A stretch of DNA of 64,000 nt from NCBI GenBank assembly GCA_905478765.1, contig CAJQJY010000003.1, positions 74,488 to 138,487 on the forward strand, in the 5' to 3' direction. This stretch comes from an uncultured Flavobacteriales bacterium. Its GTDB lineage: Bacteria; Bacteroidota; Bacteroidia; Flavobacteriales; BACL11. The notes under the pieces are model-generated. The model was not told the origin of the DNA and did no database searches. It worked only from the letters and a program-made list of their open reading frames with translations. The translations under genes were made by a program, and so were the position numbers. This document shows positions 1-10,790 of the stretch, one piece after another; the stretch's first letter is position 1; each line of letters begins with the position of its first letter.

Positions 1-1035
1 TTAGGAATTTATACTCTATTATTTACGGCATTATCATCATGTAAAAAGGATCGTATAGAAGATATTTATGTTACTGGAAATTATGAAGATGGATATTTTG
101 TAACAAATGAAGGAAATTTTGGAACTGGAAATGGATCAATTTCATTCGTAGATGAGTACGGATATATAGAAAATGATGTATTTGCGTCTGTAAACTCGTT
201 TGCTTTAGGAGATGTTGTCCAATCTATGAGTATAATAAATAATCATGCATATATATTAGTAAATAATTCTAGTAAAATTGAAGTAGCTTCAATTGATTCA
301 ATGATTTCTGTTGCAACTATTAATGTTAGTCAACCTAGGTATATGGTTAAAGTTTCCGATGAAAAGGCTTACGTAACAGATTGGGGTATTAATGGAGTTC
401 AGGTTATTGATTTAGCTACAAATACTGTTTCTTCTACTATTGGATGTGGTACAGGTCCTGAAGGAATTACTGCTGCTAATGGCTTCGCTTATGTATGTAA
501 TATTGGTGGTTGGGGTCTAGACAGTACTGTTTCTGTTATTAATTCTAGCACGGATGTTCTTGAATCGACATTAAATGTTGGTGATAAACCAAACTCTGTT
601 GTTGTAGATGCTAATGGAGCAGTTTGGGTATTAACTGGTGGTTATACAGAATATGATGCTAATTGGAATGTTATCTCTGAAACTGCGGGTAATCTAGTTA
701 AAATAGTAGGTAATGCTATTGAAGTAACTTATACTTTTCCTGTGGGCAACCATCCAGAAGATCTAATTATTAACGATGCTGGAAATACATTGTATTACTC
801 TGATGGTTCTTGGACTAAGGAAGTTTACGCTTTTAATGTGAATGATACAGAATTATCAACAACACCTATAATTAGCAGAAGTTTTTATGCTTTAGGTTTT
901 AATGATGGATTTATATATGGGACTGATGCTGTTGATTATGTGCAGAGTGGTTGGTCACATAAATATTCTAGTAACGGTTCTAGTATTGATTCTGTCCAAG
1001 TTGGTGTTATTCCTGGAGGATACTGTTTTAACTAA
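1..1035 (+). CDS. YncE/DUF5074-like beta-propeller lipoprotein (5' end cut by window)
   Basis: The reading frame is open from base 1, so the true start lies upstream. The first visible residues are the end of a lipoprotein signal with the lipobox LSSC (Cys at codon 14), predicting an outer-membrane-anchored lipoprotein. The mature part, about 330 residues, is built of repeated beta-propeller blades: segments such as YVTDWGINGVQVID, GPEGIT and GDKPNSVVV are typical of YVTN/DUF5074 propellers. In this phylum such lipoproteins often accompany TonB-dependent receptors, and the BtuG type binds cobalamin at the cell surface. A ligand cannot be read from this sequence, and the upstream neighbour is outside the window. 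A second, more divergent propeller lipoprotein follows after a strong terminator. Family assignment is fairly sure; the substrate is unknown. Confidence 0.75.
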   Translation, partial: LGIYTLLFTALSSCKKDRIEDIYVTGNYEDGYFVTNEGNFGTGNGSISFVDEYGYIENDVFASVNSFALGDVVQSMSIINNHAYILVNNSSKIEVASIDSMISVATINVSQPRYMVKVSDEKAYVTDWGINGVQVIDLATNTVSSTIGCGTGPEGITAANGFAYVCNIGGWGLDSTVSVINSSTDVLESTLNVGDKPNSVVVDANGAVWVLTGGYTEYDANWNVISETAGNLVKIVGNAIEVTYTFPVGNHPEDLIINDAGNTLYYSDGSWTKEVYAFNVNDTELSTTPIISRSFYALGFNDGFIYGTDAVDYVQSGWSHKYSSNGSSIDSVQVGVIPGGYCFN

Positions 1036-1060
1036 ACCTAAACAAGTAAGATTTATATTT

Positions 1061-1092
1061 AAAGAGAGAGGCGTATTGCCTCTCTTTTTTTA
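1061..1092 (+). terminator. Rho-independent terminator after the first lipoprotein gene
   Basis: A seven-base GC-containing stem (GAGAGGC at 1066-1072, GCCTCTC at 1078-1084) with loop GTATT is extended by flanking A/T pairs and followed by a run of T. It sits 26 nt after the stop codon. The T-tract runs into the promoter-like element of the next gene. Confidence 0.85.
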
Positions 1093-1098
1093 TCTTTA
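1091..1098 (+). promoter_or_regulatory. Candidate -7 promoter element (TATCTTTA)
   Basis: TATCTTTACC matches the Bacteroidota -7 consensus TAnnTTTG except for the last base. It lies 14 nt before the ATG at 1113. The same ten bases occur 14 nt before bamD (11401-11410), which supports use as a promoter. No clear -33 TTG was seen. Confidence 0.45.
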
Positions 1099-1112
1099 CC
1101 AAAAATTATACT

Positions 1113-2180
1113 ATGAAATTTTATATTTATTTATTTATCACCCTTACAATTTTTTCTTCATGTAAAGAGGAAGAAAATGCTCCAACTTTCTCAAAAGATT
1201 ATGGAAGTGGAATGTACATTTCTACTGATATTGGTGTTAGCTTTTATAAAGATGGTGTTGTTAAAAATCAGATTTATAAAGAGGTAAATGGTCAGACATT
1301 AACTGAAGTTGAAAAAATAAAGTTTAATGGTACAAAAGCTTTCATTTTAGCTGGAGACATGTATTCAGTAAATATTGAAACTTTTGAAGATAAAGGAATA
1401 GCAAGTGGTTTTGTAAATCCTGTTGATTTGACCTTTTTATCACCAGATAATAGAGCTTTTGTAGTAGATAAAGATGATTCAAAAGTAAAAGAAGTTGATT
1501 TGGATAGAATGGAAGTAACTTCAGTTATTGAAACAGGAGATAGCACCAAGCCTGTATTTATTGTTTCAAAATGGTATCGTTCAATTGTTATGAATGGTGG
1601 TGCTGAACCAGATTCATTAAATGATTCTACTATAGTTGCAATTGATTATAGAGATGAGCTTGTTTCTTTAGCTGAGAATATGGGGGGGCTATATGTAGGT
1701 GATAATCCTAATTCTGCTGTAAATATAAATAATTTAAAAATCCTCTGTAAAGGAATTTATGATCCTAATGATTTAACTACTAAAACACAATCCGCTCTAA
1801 TTACTGTTAATCCTTGGGATTTATTAATTAGCGCAAATACTACTCTGAATGGAGTTTATAATGCTCAAAATCTTATCTCAAAACCAGATGATACAGAGTA
1901 TTATTTTACTGCTGAAGATGGGATATATAAAATGAGCTCAAGTGGAAATAGTGTGTCTCAAGTATCTTCTTTGATTTCTGATATTGTTGCTTATCAAGAT
2001 GATAGATATTCTGTTTATTCTACTGCAGATTCTGTATGGTACTGGTATAATAGAGATGTACTATACTTTAACGATGCAGTTAATAGTCCAACTACTATTT
2101 ACAAATATAATTTAGACAATAATTCATTTATAGATACTATTGAAGTTAATGGAAATGTAAGAGATGTTAATTTCTATTAG
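1113..2180 (+). CDS. Second beta-propeller-like lipoprotein
   Basis: The protein has 355 residues. A short hydrophobic signal ends in the lipobox FSSC (Cys17) followed by acidic residues, predicting an exported lipoprotein. The rest resembles a diverged beta-propeller: repeated strands such as KIKFNGTKAFIL, DLTFLSPDNRAFVVD and TIEVNGNVRDVNF are spaced like blades, and YKYNLDNNSFIDTIEVNG near the end is YncE-like. It is much less regular than the preceding lipoprotein. It has its own promoter-like element and follows a terminator, so it is probably a separate transcript. It may be a surface binding protein for a TonB-linked uptake system; no ligand can be inferred. Confidence 0.6.
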   Translation: MKFYIYLFITLTIFSSCKEEENAPTFSKDYGSGMYISTDIGVSFYKDGVVKNQIYKEVNGQTLTEVEKIKFNGTKAFILAGDMYSVNIETFEDKGIASGFVNPVDLTFLSPDNRAFVVDKDDSKVKEVDLDRMEVTSVIETGDSTKPVFIVSKWYRSIVMNGGAEPDSLNDSTIVAIDYRDELVSLAENMGGLYVGDNPNSAVNINNLKILCKGIYDPNDLTTKTQSALITVNPWDLLISANTTLNGVYNAQNLISKPDDTEYYFTAEDGIYKMSSSGNSVSQVSSLISDIVAYQDDRYSVYSTADSVWYWYNRDVLYFNDAVNSPTTIYKYNLDNNSFIDTIEVNGNVRDVNFY

Positions 2181-2635
2181 TGAAATATTTAAAAGCTAAG
2201 ATATTTAGAAGAGTTTAAATTATTTTCTGCATTATATTGAGGATTTTAGCTCCTGTTTATAAAGGTATTTACACACTGGATATAATCCAAAGGAAAACCA
2301 CTATTCTCTTAAGTTACTTTTGTTTCTTATTTCTTATTATTTTTGTTACAGCTACTTATTACTATTGATTATAACTCTTTGATAGAATTCCTGCATTTAT
2401 TTTCTTTTTTACTTATAATCTGTTTGAGTTTTTATTTGGTTTATTTTGATCATTTCAAAGCATTAGAGCATTACTTTTGTCTATTTAATTGTAATGATAT
2501 TTTCATTTTTATTGCCATTTAAATCTTATGTATTATTTAGGTTATTTATTTTAATTTAATTCTACACAACATACAATTCATTTTCTATTTACAAGAATGA
2601 AAAAAGAAGGTGTGAAAAATAATAAAGAAGGTTTC
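2181..2635 (+). other. AT-rich intergenic region between convergent genes, nothing recognised
   Basis: These 455 bases lie between two convergent genes. They are very AT-rich with frequent stops in all frames. I found no convincing terminator hairpin, tRNA, repeat or gene remnant. The best structure is a weak five-base stem (AAGAA...TTCTT) near 2625-2637, close to the end of the minus-strand peptidase gene. Confidence 0.5.
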
Positions 2636-3544
2636 TTAAAGTTTTTTCATTAGTTCTCTATATAGTTTTACCATAGATTCAATATCCTTTTTATGTACTT
2701 TTTCATCAGGAGAATGAACATTATCTTCTGGTGCGCCAACAAAACACCAGTCCCAAGGGTAATCACTTTTTTGCAATCCATTACCATCACTTCCTCCCGC
2801 ATCTTCTACTTCTAATTGAAAAGGAATATAACTTTGTTTTGCAATCTCCACAATTCTATTTACATATGATTTTCTTGGAAGTCCACTATCTCTTAACGAA
2901 ATGGCACAACCTTTTCCGTGTTTAACTCCATCAGTTATCCAAGTGATGTCAGAAATAAGCGCTTGCATTACTCCATATTTTTCTTGTATAAACTTTCCTA
3001 AATACCCAACTGAACCACCACCATGCTCCTCCCATGTAGAAAATACTATAATTCCATTTTCAAGAGTTTTTGCTAATTCTAAGGAATTCCAAACCCCTAA
3101 TCTGTTATCCATATAGCAAGATTGTACAAATTCTTCAGAGTCTCTAAAGTTTACCTTAAAAGTAAGTGAAGTCCCTCTTTCAATATCTCTATCAAAATCA
3201 ATAAATAGTTTGTCGCCCTTTTGAATTATTTTCCCTTCTATTTCCCCTTCACTATCAGTTCCGACCAAAATAATTCCTTCAGTAGTAACAGGCCCTCCAA
3301 TTTTCACAATTTCATTATTGTATTTTACTGTAAACCCAATAGAATCTAAATGTGCGAAAATTGCTGTTGTGGGTTTTCCGAAAACTAAAATTAAATTATC
3401 TTGAAAACCTTTTCCATAATGTAGATTTGGTTTTATTTTCCAGTTGTTTTGATTTCTCTCAATATATTGTAATAAAAATTCTGTCATTGCAAATTCTTCT
3501 CCTGCAGGAGCATGAATTTCGCACATTTGTTTTAATAATTTCAT
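2636..3544 (-). CDS. M42/M20-like zinc aminopeptidase
   Basis: The protein has 302 residues and resembles the M42 (FrvX/glutamyl aminopeptidase) family of di-zinc cytosolic peptidases, which trim peptides from the N-terminus. Likely metal and catalytic residues are visible in family order: His65 and Asp67 (AHLDS), Asp146 (YMDNRLG), Glu172-Glu173 (WEEHGGG), Asp199 (SDITW) and His277 (VHSPDEK). It is shorter than the usual 340-360 residues. The start overlaps the stop of the upstream YigZ gene by one base (TAATG), so it is translationally coupled and the last gene of the ribD operon. The exact peptide substrate is unknown. Confidence 0.8.
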   Translation of the reverse strand: MKLLKQMCEIHAPAGEEFAMTEFLLQYIERNQNNWKIKPNLHYGKGFQDNLILVFGKPTTAIFAHLDSIGFTVKYNNEIVKIGGPVTTEGIILVGTDSEGEIEGKIIQKGDKLFIDFDRDIERGTSLTFKVNFRDSEEFVQSCYMDNRLGVWNSLELAKTLENGIIVFSTWEEHGGGSVGYLGKFIQEKYGVMQALISDITWITDGVKHGKGCAISLRDSGLPRKSYVNRIVEIAKQSYIPFQLEVEDAGGSDGNGLQKSDYPWDWCFVGAPEDNVHSPDEKVHKKDIESMVKLYRELMKKL

Positions 3545-4155
3545 TATACAGTTTTTAGATATTTAATTGTTAACTCGTAATTTTTTTTGAAAGTTTTTAC
3601 TACTTCTTCTGATTTACTTTTTGCGACTACAAATATAAGATTACATTCTATTTGAAAGTCAGTATTTACTACTTCTAAATTGTATTCTTTTACTAACCTC
3701 ATTACCTCATTCATCTGAGGGTATTTAAAACTTACAGCAAATTGTTCTTTTATTATTTTTGTGATTATTTCAGAGTTACTTATAGCATCTAATGCGGCAG
3801 TTTTATATGAACGAATTAATCCAGGAACTCCCAATTTTACTCCTCCAAAATAACGAACAACTACAATTAGTATATTTGTTAAGTCATTCGATAGAATCTG
3901 TCCTAAAATTGGTTTTCCTGCAGTTGATGAAGGTTCTCCGTCATCATTTGCTCTCTGTGCTGATTTATCAGTTTTTAAGATGTATGCATAACAATGGTGT
4001 CTAGCGGAATGCTCTAATTTTTTTACTTCCTCTAGTTTTTCTTTTACATTTTCTTCTGAATGAACAGGGAAGGAGTAAGCTATAAATTTACTTCCCTTCT
4101 CTTTGTAAACCCCTGTTGTAGCAGATTTTATTTCTTTGTATTTATCCGAAAACAT
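3544..4155 (-). CDS. YigZ/IMPACT family protein (UPF0029)
   Basis: The protein has 203 residues from the ATG at 4155. This start forms a TAATG overlap with the stop of the upstream transporter gene and is preferred over one nine codons further upstream. Family hallmarks are GSKFIAYSFPV near the N-terminus, HHCYAYIL, DDGEPSSTAGKPIL and VVRYFGGVKLGVPGLIRSY, all typical of the IMPACT N-terminal domain. The smaller C-terminal part fits the DUF1949 domain. Eukaryotic IMPACT regulates GCN2; the bacterial role is unclear, possibly nucleic-acid or ribosome related. It belongs to the ribD-EamA-yigZ-M42 run. Confidence 0.88.
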   Translation of the reverse strand: MFSDKYKEIKSATTGVYKEKGSKFIAYSFPVHSEENVKEKLEEVKKLEHSARHHCYAYILKTDKSAQRANDDGEPSSTAGKPILGQILSNDLTNILIVVVRYFGGVKLGVPGLIRSYKTAALDAISNSEIITKIIKEQFAVSFKYPQMNEVMRLVKEYNLEVVNTDFQIECNLIFVVAKSKSEEVVKTFKKNYELTIKYLKTV

Positions 4156-5012
4156 TAGAAAGAAAAGATATAAATTGCACAAATAGAAAGTAAAATCCCA
4201 ATCCAGTTAGATTTGCTTAATTTTTCTTTAAATAGTACCATTCCTATTAAACTAGAACTTACAACAACCCCCATACTTACTAGAGGAAAAACTATTGATG
4301 AGTTAAGATTTGGATCTCCTAAAGCTTTTAAAAAGAAAAGTAGAGAAAAGAAGTTTGGAACTCCAAATACAAATCCCCAAAAAATACTTTTAAATTGAAT
4401 AGGAATTTTTGTTTTTAGGGATTTCCCTGTATGAATAATAATTCCGCTAACTGATGCTACAAAAAACAATACCATAAAGAATAAATATCCACCTTCATCA
4501 GAGAATTTCTGTGCAAAATCATTAAAGACGGAATCTGAAATTCCTTGCCCGAAAAATACTAGAATGATTAACCATAAATACTTTTTATTAAAACTTAGTT
4601 TTCCTGCCTTAGTTGATGATAAATATATTCCTACAAGAGCTAAAAAGAATGCAATTCCTTTCAGATAAGTAAATGTATCTCCATATAAAAGTATTGCTAT
4701 AGATACTGGAATGATTAAGCTCACTTTGTTTGCAACAGTTGTAATTGCAATCCCTACTTTTTGTATTCCATAAGCATAAAAATTAAATACAATAATAAAA
4801 AGTGTACCAATAATAATTGCATGATATAACCAAGCTGAATTAATGATTTCTTTTAGTGAGAAATCTTGTTCTAAAAAAAAGTAGGCACAACTTCCTGCAG
4901 TAATATAATTAAAAATCAATCCTTGTAGATTGTCGACTTTGTACTTTTCGAACATTTTAAAAACAATAATTAAAATATTGAAGAGGAGAATTGTGTAAAT
5001 TATGTTATACAT
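4155..5012 (-). CDS. EamA/DMT-family membrane transporter
   Basis: A very hydrophobic protein with about ten predicted membrane helices, arranged as two five-helix halves as in the drug/metabolite transporter superfamily. The second half ends with an EamA-like pattern (SSIVFPLVSMGVVVSSSLIGMVLFKEKL). The chosen ATG at 5012 gives 285 residues and overlaps the ribD stop by eight bases. An ATG at 5045 would add eleven residues, with a longer overlap. It is an inner-membrane permease of unknown substrate. Its coupling to ribD could suggest a flavin-related compound, but this is only positional. Confidence 0.8.
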   Translation of the reverse strand: MYNIIYTILLFNILIIVFKMFEKYKVDNLQGLIFNYITAGSCAYFFLEQDFSLKEIINSAWLYHAIIIGTLFIIVFNFYAYGIQKVGIAITTVANKVSLIIPVSIAILLYGDTFTYLKGIAFFLALVGIYLSSTKAGKLSFNKKYLWLIILVFFGQGISDSVFNDFAQKFSDEGGYLFFMVLFFVASVSGIIIHTGKSLKTKIPIQFKSIFWGFVFGVPNFFSLLFFLKALGDPNLNSSIVFPLVSMGVVVSSSLIGMVLFKEKLSKSNWIGILLSICAIYIFSF

Positions 5013-6030
5013 ATAAGATTTTAAATCTATCACCTCCAGTTTCATCTTCTGAGATTATTTTTCCTTCTATGGCTGGAGGTTTTACTCCTTCAGTTAGTGT
5101 TTTGTTTGTCGTGAAAATTCGTGCTTCATCCCATAATTTTTTATCAATAAAGGATTGTAAGGTTATTGCTCCTCCTTCAATAATTATAGACTGAATATTT
5201 TGTTTATGTAATTCTTGTAAAATATTTTCAGTCAAATTGTTAAAGTTAATTTTAATGTAATTATTTGAATTGTTTTCCTCTGATTTTAGTTGATTAAAAA
5301 CAATAGTTTTTGCATCAATATTAAAAAGATTGAAATCAGCTGAAAGTTTCAAATCTTTGTCAATGACAATCCTAATTGGGTTAATTCCTTCAACTTCACG
5401 AACAGTTAGTGAAGGGTTATCCTTTTCTGCAGTAATCCTACCCACTAAAATTGCATCTTCTTCTGCTCTCCATTTGTGCGCTAATTTCTTTGATTCACTA
5501 GAAGTCATCCAAAAAGGTTTTGTCTGATCTTTTGGAGCAATAAATCTATCTTTACTTTCAGCCCATTTCAGAATAATATAGGGTCTTTTCTTCTCATGAA
5601 AAGTAAAAAATCGTTTGTTTAATTCTCTACTTTCATTTTCTAAAACACCAACTTTCACATCAATTCCTACACTTCTCATTCTTTCAATTCCTTTTCCGGA
5701 AACTTCAGAGAAAGTATCAACACATCCGATAACAACTTCTGGTATTTTATTTTGAATTATCAAATCAGAACAGGGAGGGGTTTTTCCAAAATGAGCGCAT
5801 GGTTCCAAATTTACATAAAGTGTAGATTTTAAAAGTAAACTCTTGTCCTTTACGCTATTAATTGCATTTACTTCTGCATGATGAGAACCATATTTTTCAT
5901 GATATCCTTCACCAATAATCTTGTTATTATAAACAATAACTGAGCCAACCATTGGGTTTGGAGATGAACAGCCCATTGCTTTGTTGGCTAACTCAATACA
6001 TCTTTTCATAAAAAACTCTTCATTTTGCAT
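5005..6030 (-). CDS. ribD: Bifunctional riboflavin biosynthesis deaminase/reductase RibD
   Basis: The protein (341 residues) carries out two steps of riboflavin synthesis: deamination of the pyrimidine from GTP and reduction of its ribose side chain. The N-terminal cytidine-deaminase-like zinc domain shows HAEVNA (His51, Glu53) and PCAHFGKTPPC (Cys78, Cys87). The C-terminal RibD/DHFR-like reductase domain starts near residue 145 (RPYIILKWAESKD) and includes IIIEGGA. The gene is divergent from prmC with a 34-nt gap. A promoter element lies only four bases before the ATG; Met8 is an alternative start. ribH lies elsewhere in the window, at 36507. Confidence 0.95.
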   Translation of the reverse strand: MQNEEFFMKRCIELANKAMGCSSPNPMVGSVIVYNNKIIGEGYHEKYGSHHAEVNAINSVKDKSLLLKSTLYVNLEPCAHFGKTPPCSDLIIQNKIPEVVIGCVDTFSEVSGKGIERMRSVGIDVKVGVLENESRELNKRFFTFHEKKRPYIILKWAESKDRFIAPKDQTKPFWMTSSESKKLAHKWRAEEDAILVGRITAEKDNPSLTVREVEGINPIRIVIDKDLKLSADFNLFNIDAKTIVFNQLKSEENNSNNYIKINFNNLTENILQELHKQNIQSIIIEGGAITLQSFIDKKLWDEARIFTTNKTLTEGVKPPAIEGKIISEDETGGDRFKILYV

Positions 6031-6034
6031 GCCT

Positions 6035-6042
6035 CAAAAATA
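6035..6042 (-). promoter_or_regulatory. Candidate -7 element for ribD (TATTTTTG)
   Basis: TATTTTTG on the minus strand is a perfect TAnnTTTG match and is separated from the ribD ATG by four bases. This would put transcription start at or next to the start codon. Confidence 0.55.
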
Positions 6043-6052
6043 GCAAAATGAA

Positions 6053-6060
6053 TACATTTG
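6053..6060 (+). promoter_or_regulatory. Candidate -7 element for prmC (TACATTTG)
   Basis: TACATTTG matches TAnnTTTG and lies four bases before the prmC ATG at 6065. With the ribD element it forms a compact divergent promoter pair in a 34-nt intergenic gap. Confidence 0.6.
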
Positions 6061-6064
6061 TAGC

Positions 6065-6898
6065 ATGGAAAAAGTCAGCAATATTTTAAGCTATTTTAGG
6101 CAAGAACTTTCTACTGTTGCTGATGAACGTGAAATCACCTCATGGTATTATATTTCTATGAAGTATTTACTAGCTTACAATCATTCGGATTGCATAATTA
6201 ATTCTAATCAAGTATTAAATAAAAGTCAACTTAGTAAGATACAGCAAATAGTTGCGGATTTGAAGACTCATATGCCTATACAGTACATTTTTGGGCAAAC
6301 AGAATTTTATGGCTTAAAAATCAAGGTAAATGAACATACTTTAATTCCTAGGCCAGAAACGGAACAATTGGTGGATTGGATTTTGAAAGAGAATTTTGTT
6401 GCTGCTTTAGATATTGGAACTGGAAGTGGGTGTATTCCAATTGCTTTGGCAAAGCATAAAGATGCTAAGGTTCTAGCTATTGATGTTTCTGAAGATGCTT
6501 TGCTAATTGCTGAAGAAAACGCAAAAAATAATGAGGTAGAAATTGATTTTATTCATCAAGATATTTTACAAACTAACTATTTGCAAAAAGTTGATTTAAT
6601 AGTTAGTAATCCTCCTTATGTTTTGGAATCTGAAAAGGAAAAAATGCAAGAAAATGTTCTTGATTATGAGCCTGAATTAGCACTTTTTGTTGAAGATAAA
6701 AATCCTTTAATATTTTATAAAAAAATTGCAAGTTTAGCTTCTAATTTTCTTAATGAAAATGGAAAATTATTCTTTGAAATTAACGCAAAATTTGGTAAAG
6801 AAACAATTGAAATGCTTGCCGATATTGGATTTGTTAATATTGAGTTGAAAAAAGACATGAACGATAAGGATAGAATGATAAAAGCAATAAAGAAATAG
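6065..6898 (+). CDS. prmC: Peptide chain release factor N5-glutamine methyltransferase PrmC
   Basis: This SAM-dependent enzyme (277 residues) methylates the glutamine of the GGQ motif in release factors 1 and 2, which speeds translation termination. The order is standard: an N-terminal helical domain, IPRPETE (94-100), SAM-binding DIGTGSGCI (116-124) and the NPPY motif (182-185) that holds the target glutamine. Length is normal. It is the first gene of a plus-strand run continuing through ligA and dapA, and it is expressed from a promoter very close to its ATG. Confidence 0.95.
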   Translation: MEKVSNILSYFRQELSTVADEREITSWYYISMKYLLAYNHSDCIINSNQVLNKSQLSKIQQIVADLKTHMPIQYIFGQTEFYGLKIKVNEHTLIPRPETEQLVDWILKENFVAALDIGTGSGCIPIALAKHKDAKVLAIDVSEDALLIAEENAKNNEVEIDFIHQDILQTNYLQKVDLIVSNPPYVLESEKEKMQENVLDYEPELALFVEDKNPLIFYKKIASLASNFLNENGKLFFEINAKFGKETIEMLADIGFVNIELKKDMNDKDRMIKAIKK

Positions 6899-6928
6899 TT
6901 ATTTTTGAATAGAAAAATCATCAAAATT

Positions 6929-7387
6929 ATGATAACAAAAGAAGAAGTATTAGATGTGCAAAAGCAATGGTCAGACGGCTTATTAAAAATTGTAGCAAAA
7001 CATCAAAATAATGAAGATTTTACATCTGAAGCATCTGATTTTATTGATGAACTTTATGCCTATGGTTATGGAGAGGTTTTGTTTAAGCCAACTCTAGCAA
7101 CTGATGTTCAGTTTAGATTAAACAAAGCGGCTGCACTATCTTATTTTGTGGCAGGAAACCCTGGTTTTTCAGAGGATAAAGGTTTTGCATTAAAAGGCTG
7201 GACTAATGTAAGGTGGGAGAATTCAGCTATAAAGCTTGAAGAAAATTTTGCTTTTGCAATGGGTAACTATTACTTTGGAAATTCGGATGGAGAGATAAAA
7301 GTTGAGTTTTCATTTGCTTATAAAAAAGACAATAACGGAAAGCTTAACATTATTTTGCATGACTCTCATTTTCCTTATCAAAAATAA
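6929..7387 (+). CDS. NTF2-like/SnoaL-fold small protein
   Basis: The protein has 152 residues from the ATG at 6929; a TTG 24 bases upstream is unlikely. It belongs to a widespread family of about 150 residues with WSDGLLKI, YGEVLFKPTLA, NPGFSEDKGFALKGW, WEN and a final DSHFPY. I recall these proteins being labelled phosphoribosyl-AMP cyclohydrolase in some genomes, but the Cys/His metal motifs of HisI are not present. The pattern better fits a cystatin-like NTF2/SnoaL fold resembling CaMKII-association domains. It directly abuts ligA: its TAA is followed at once by the ligA ATG. Function unknown. Confidence 0.65.
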   Translation: MITKEEVLDVQKQWSDGLLKIVAKHQNNEDFTSEASDFIDELYAYGYGEVLFKPTLATDVQFRLNKAAALSYFVAGNPGFSEDKGFALKGWTNVRWENSAIKLEENFAFAMGNYYFGNSDGEIKVEFSFAYKKDNNGKLNIILHDSHFPYQK

Positions 7388-9378
<1,991 letters not shown>

Positions 9379-9379
<1 letters not shown>

Positions 9380-9921
9380 TGCAGTTTATTGAGGATTTTA
9401 AACAAAAAGTAGGAAAGTGGGTTTTTCAAAGGGAATTGAAAACCAATAAAAGAACAAAGGAAGTTTGCAACTTGGATAACGCCCAATCAATTGGAATTTT
9501 ATATGATGCAACATCAGAAGAGCAGATAAAAATTATTAAACCTTTTGTGTCCTATTTCTTTGATTTAAAGAAGGATGTAAAGGCACTTGGCTATGTTAAT
9601 TCTAAGCAATTATCATTTCATCATACTCCAAAATTGCAATATGATTTCTTTTATCAAAAGGACCTAAATTGGTATTATAAACCTCAGAATTATATAATTG
9701 ATAATTTTGTAAAAAAAGAATATGATATCCTTATCAATTTATGTGATAGCAGTATAATCCCTATTAAATATTTGGTAGCAAGTTCAATCGCACATTTCAA
9801 GATAGGAATACATGAGCAAAATTATGAAATTTATGATTTGATGATTTCCTTAAAAGATGATAAAAGCATGGAAAAACTCATGCATGAAATTAAACATTAT
9901 ATCAATTTAATAAATAAGTAA
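9379..9921 (+). CDS. DUF6913-like conserved Bacteroidota protein
   Basis: The protein has 180 residues, lacks a signal peptide and has no catalytic motif that I can see. It starts FKQKVGKWVFQREL and contains IGILYDAT, KALGYVN and YDILINLCDSSIIPIKYLVASSIAHFKIG split over the middle. This matches a conserved unknown family that I recall from this phylum between ligA and dapA. The segment with isolated strands and charged helices suggests a compact alpha/beta cytosolic protein. It overlaps ligA by one base and abuts dapA, so it is translated as part of the same operon. Function is unknown. Confidence 0.65.
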
Positions 9922-10788
9922 ATGGATAAAATTAAAGGAACAGGAGTTGCATTAGTCACTCCTTTTAATGAGGATAAATCATTAGATTACAAAGGGTTAG
10001 AAAATTTACTTAATCATGTAATTGATGGCGGAATAGATTATTTAGTTTTGATGGGGACAACTGGGGAAAGCGTTACTTTAAGTAAAGGAGAAAAGGAAGC
10101 AGTTGTTGACTTTTGCAAGAAGATAAATAATAGTAGAATTCCTGTTGTTTTGGGAATTGGGGGCAATAATACCATGCAAGTTGTTGAGGATATAAAATCA
10201 GCTAACCTTGATGGGATAGATGCAATTTTATCAGTTTCTCCTACTTATAATAAACCTTCACAAGAAGGAATTTATCAGCATTATAAAATGATATCAGGAA
10301 ATTGCCCTTTACCTATTATTGTTTATAATGTTCCAGGTAGAACTGCTTCAAATATTAGTGCAGAAACTATTATAAGAATGGCAAATGATTTTAAAAATAT
10401 AGTAGCTGTGAAAGAGGCTTCAGGTGATATGGATCAAATAATGAAAATTATTAAAAATAAACCTTCTGATTTTGTGGTGCTCTCAGGAGATGATGGCTTG
10501 ACTTTGCCTATGATTCACATGGGTGCAGAGGGAGTTATTTCAGTTATTGGGCAGTCGCATCCTAAGGAATATTCTGATATGGTGTCTTTTGGACTTTCAG
10601 GAAATCAAGAAATCGCTAATCAGTTGCATAATAAGTTGTATGATTTTTATGTTCCCTTATATGCTGAGGGAAATCCTGTAGGAATAAAGGCTTGTTTGGA
10701 GCTTTTAGGAATTTGTAAAAGTCAAGTGAGATTGCCACTTATTGAAGCGAGTGATGTTATTAAAAATGAGCTTAAAAGTTTGATGTAA
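9922..10788 (+). CDS. dapA: 4-hydroxy-tetrahydrodipicolinate synthase DapA
   Basis: The protein has 288 residues and condenses pyruvate with aspartate semialdehyde in lysine and peptidoglycan-precursor synthesis. It is a class I aldolase TIM barrel. Visible motifs are GTTGES (45-50), the conserved YNVPGRT (135-141, catalytic Tyr135) and the Schiff-base lysine Lys164 in VAVKEASGD. It starts at the ATG directly after the previous stop and is followed two bases later by the peroxidase gene. Confidence 0.96.
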   Translation: MDKIKGTGVALVTPFNEDKSLDYKGLENLLNHVIDGGIDYLVLMGTTGESVTLSKGEKEAVVDFCKKINNSRIPVVLGIGGNNTMQVVEDIKSANLDGIDAILSVSPTYNKPSQEGIYQHYKMISGNCPLPIIVYNVPGRTASNISAETIIRMANDFKNIVAVKEASGDMDQIMKIIKNKPSDFVVLSGDDGLTLPMIHMGAEGVISVIGQSHPKEYSDMVSFGLSGNQEIANQLHNKLYDFYVPLYAEGNPVGIKACLELLGICKSQVRLPLIEASDVIKNELKSLM

Positions 10789-10790
10789 TA

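Noticed and set aside
6905-6928. TTG-initiated extension of the NTF2-like protein
   Set aside because: The extra eight residues are low-complexity; homologues as I recall them start at MITKEEVL, and the ATG at 6929 is better.
6929-7387. HisI (phosphoribosyl-AMP cyclohydrolase) assignment
   Set aside because: The Cys/His metal motifs of HisI are missing; the pattern is NTF2-like.
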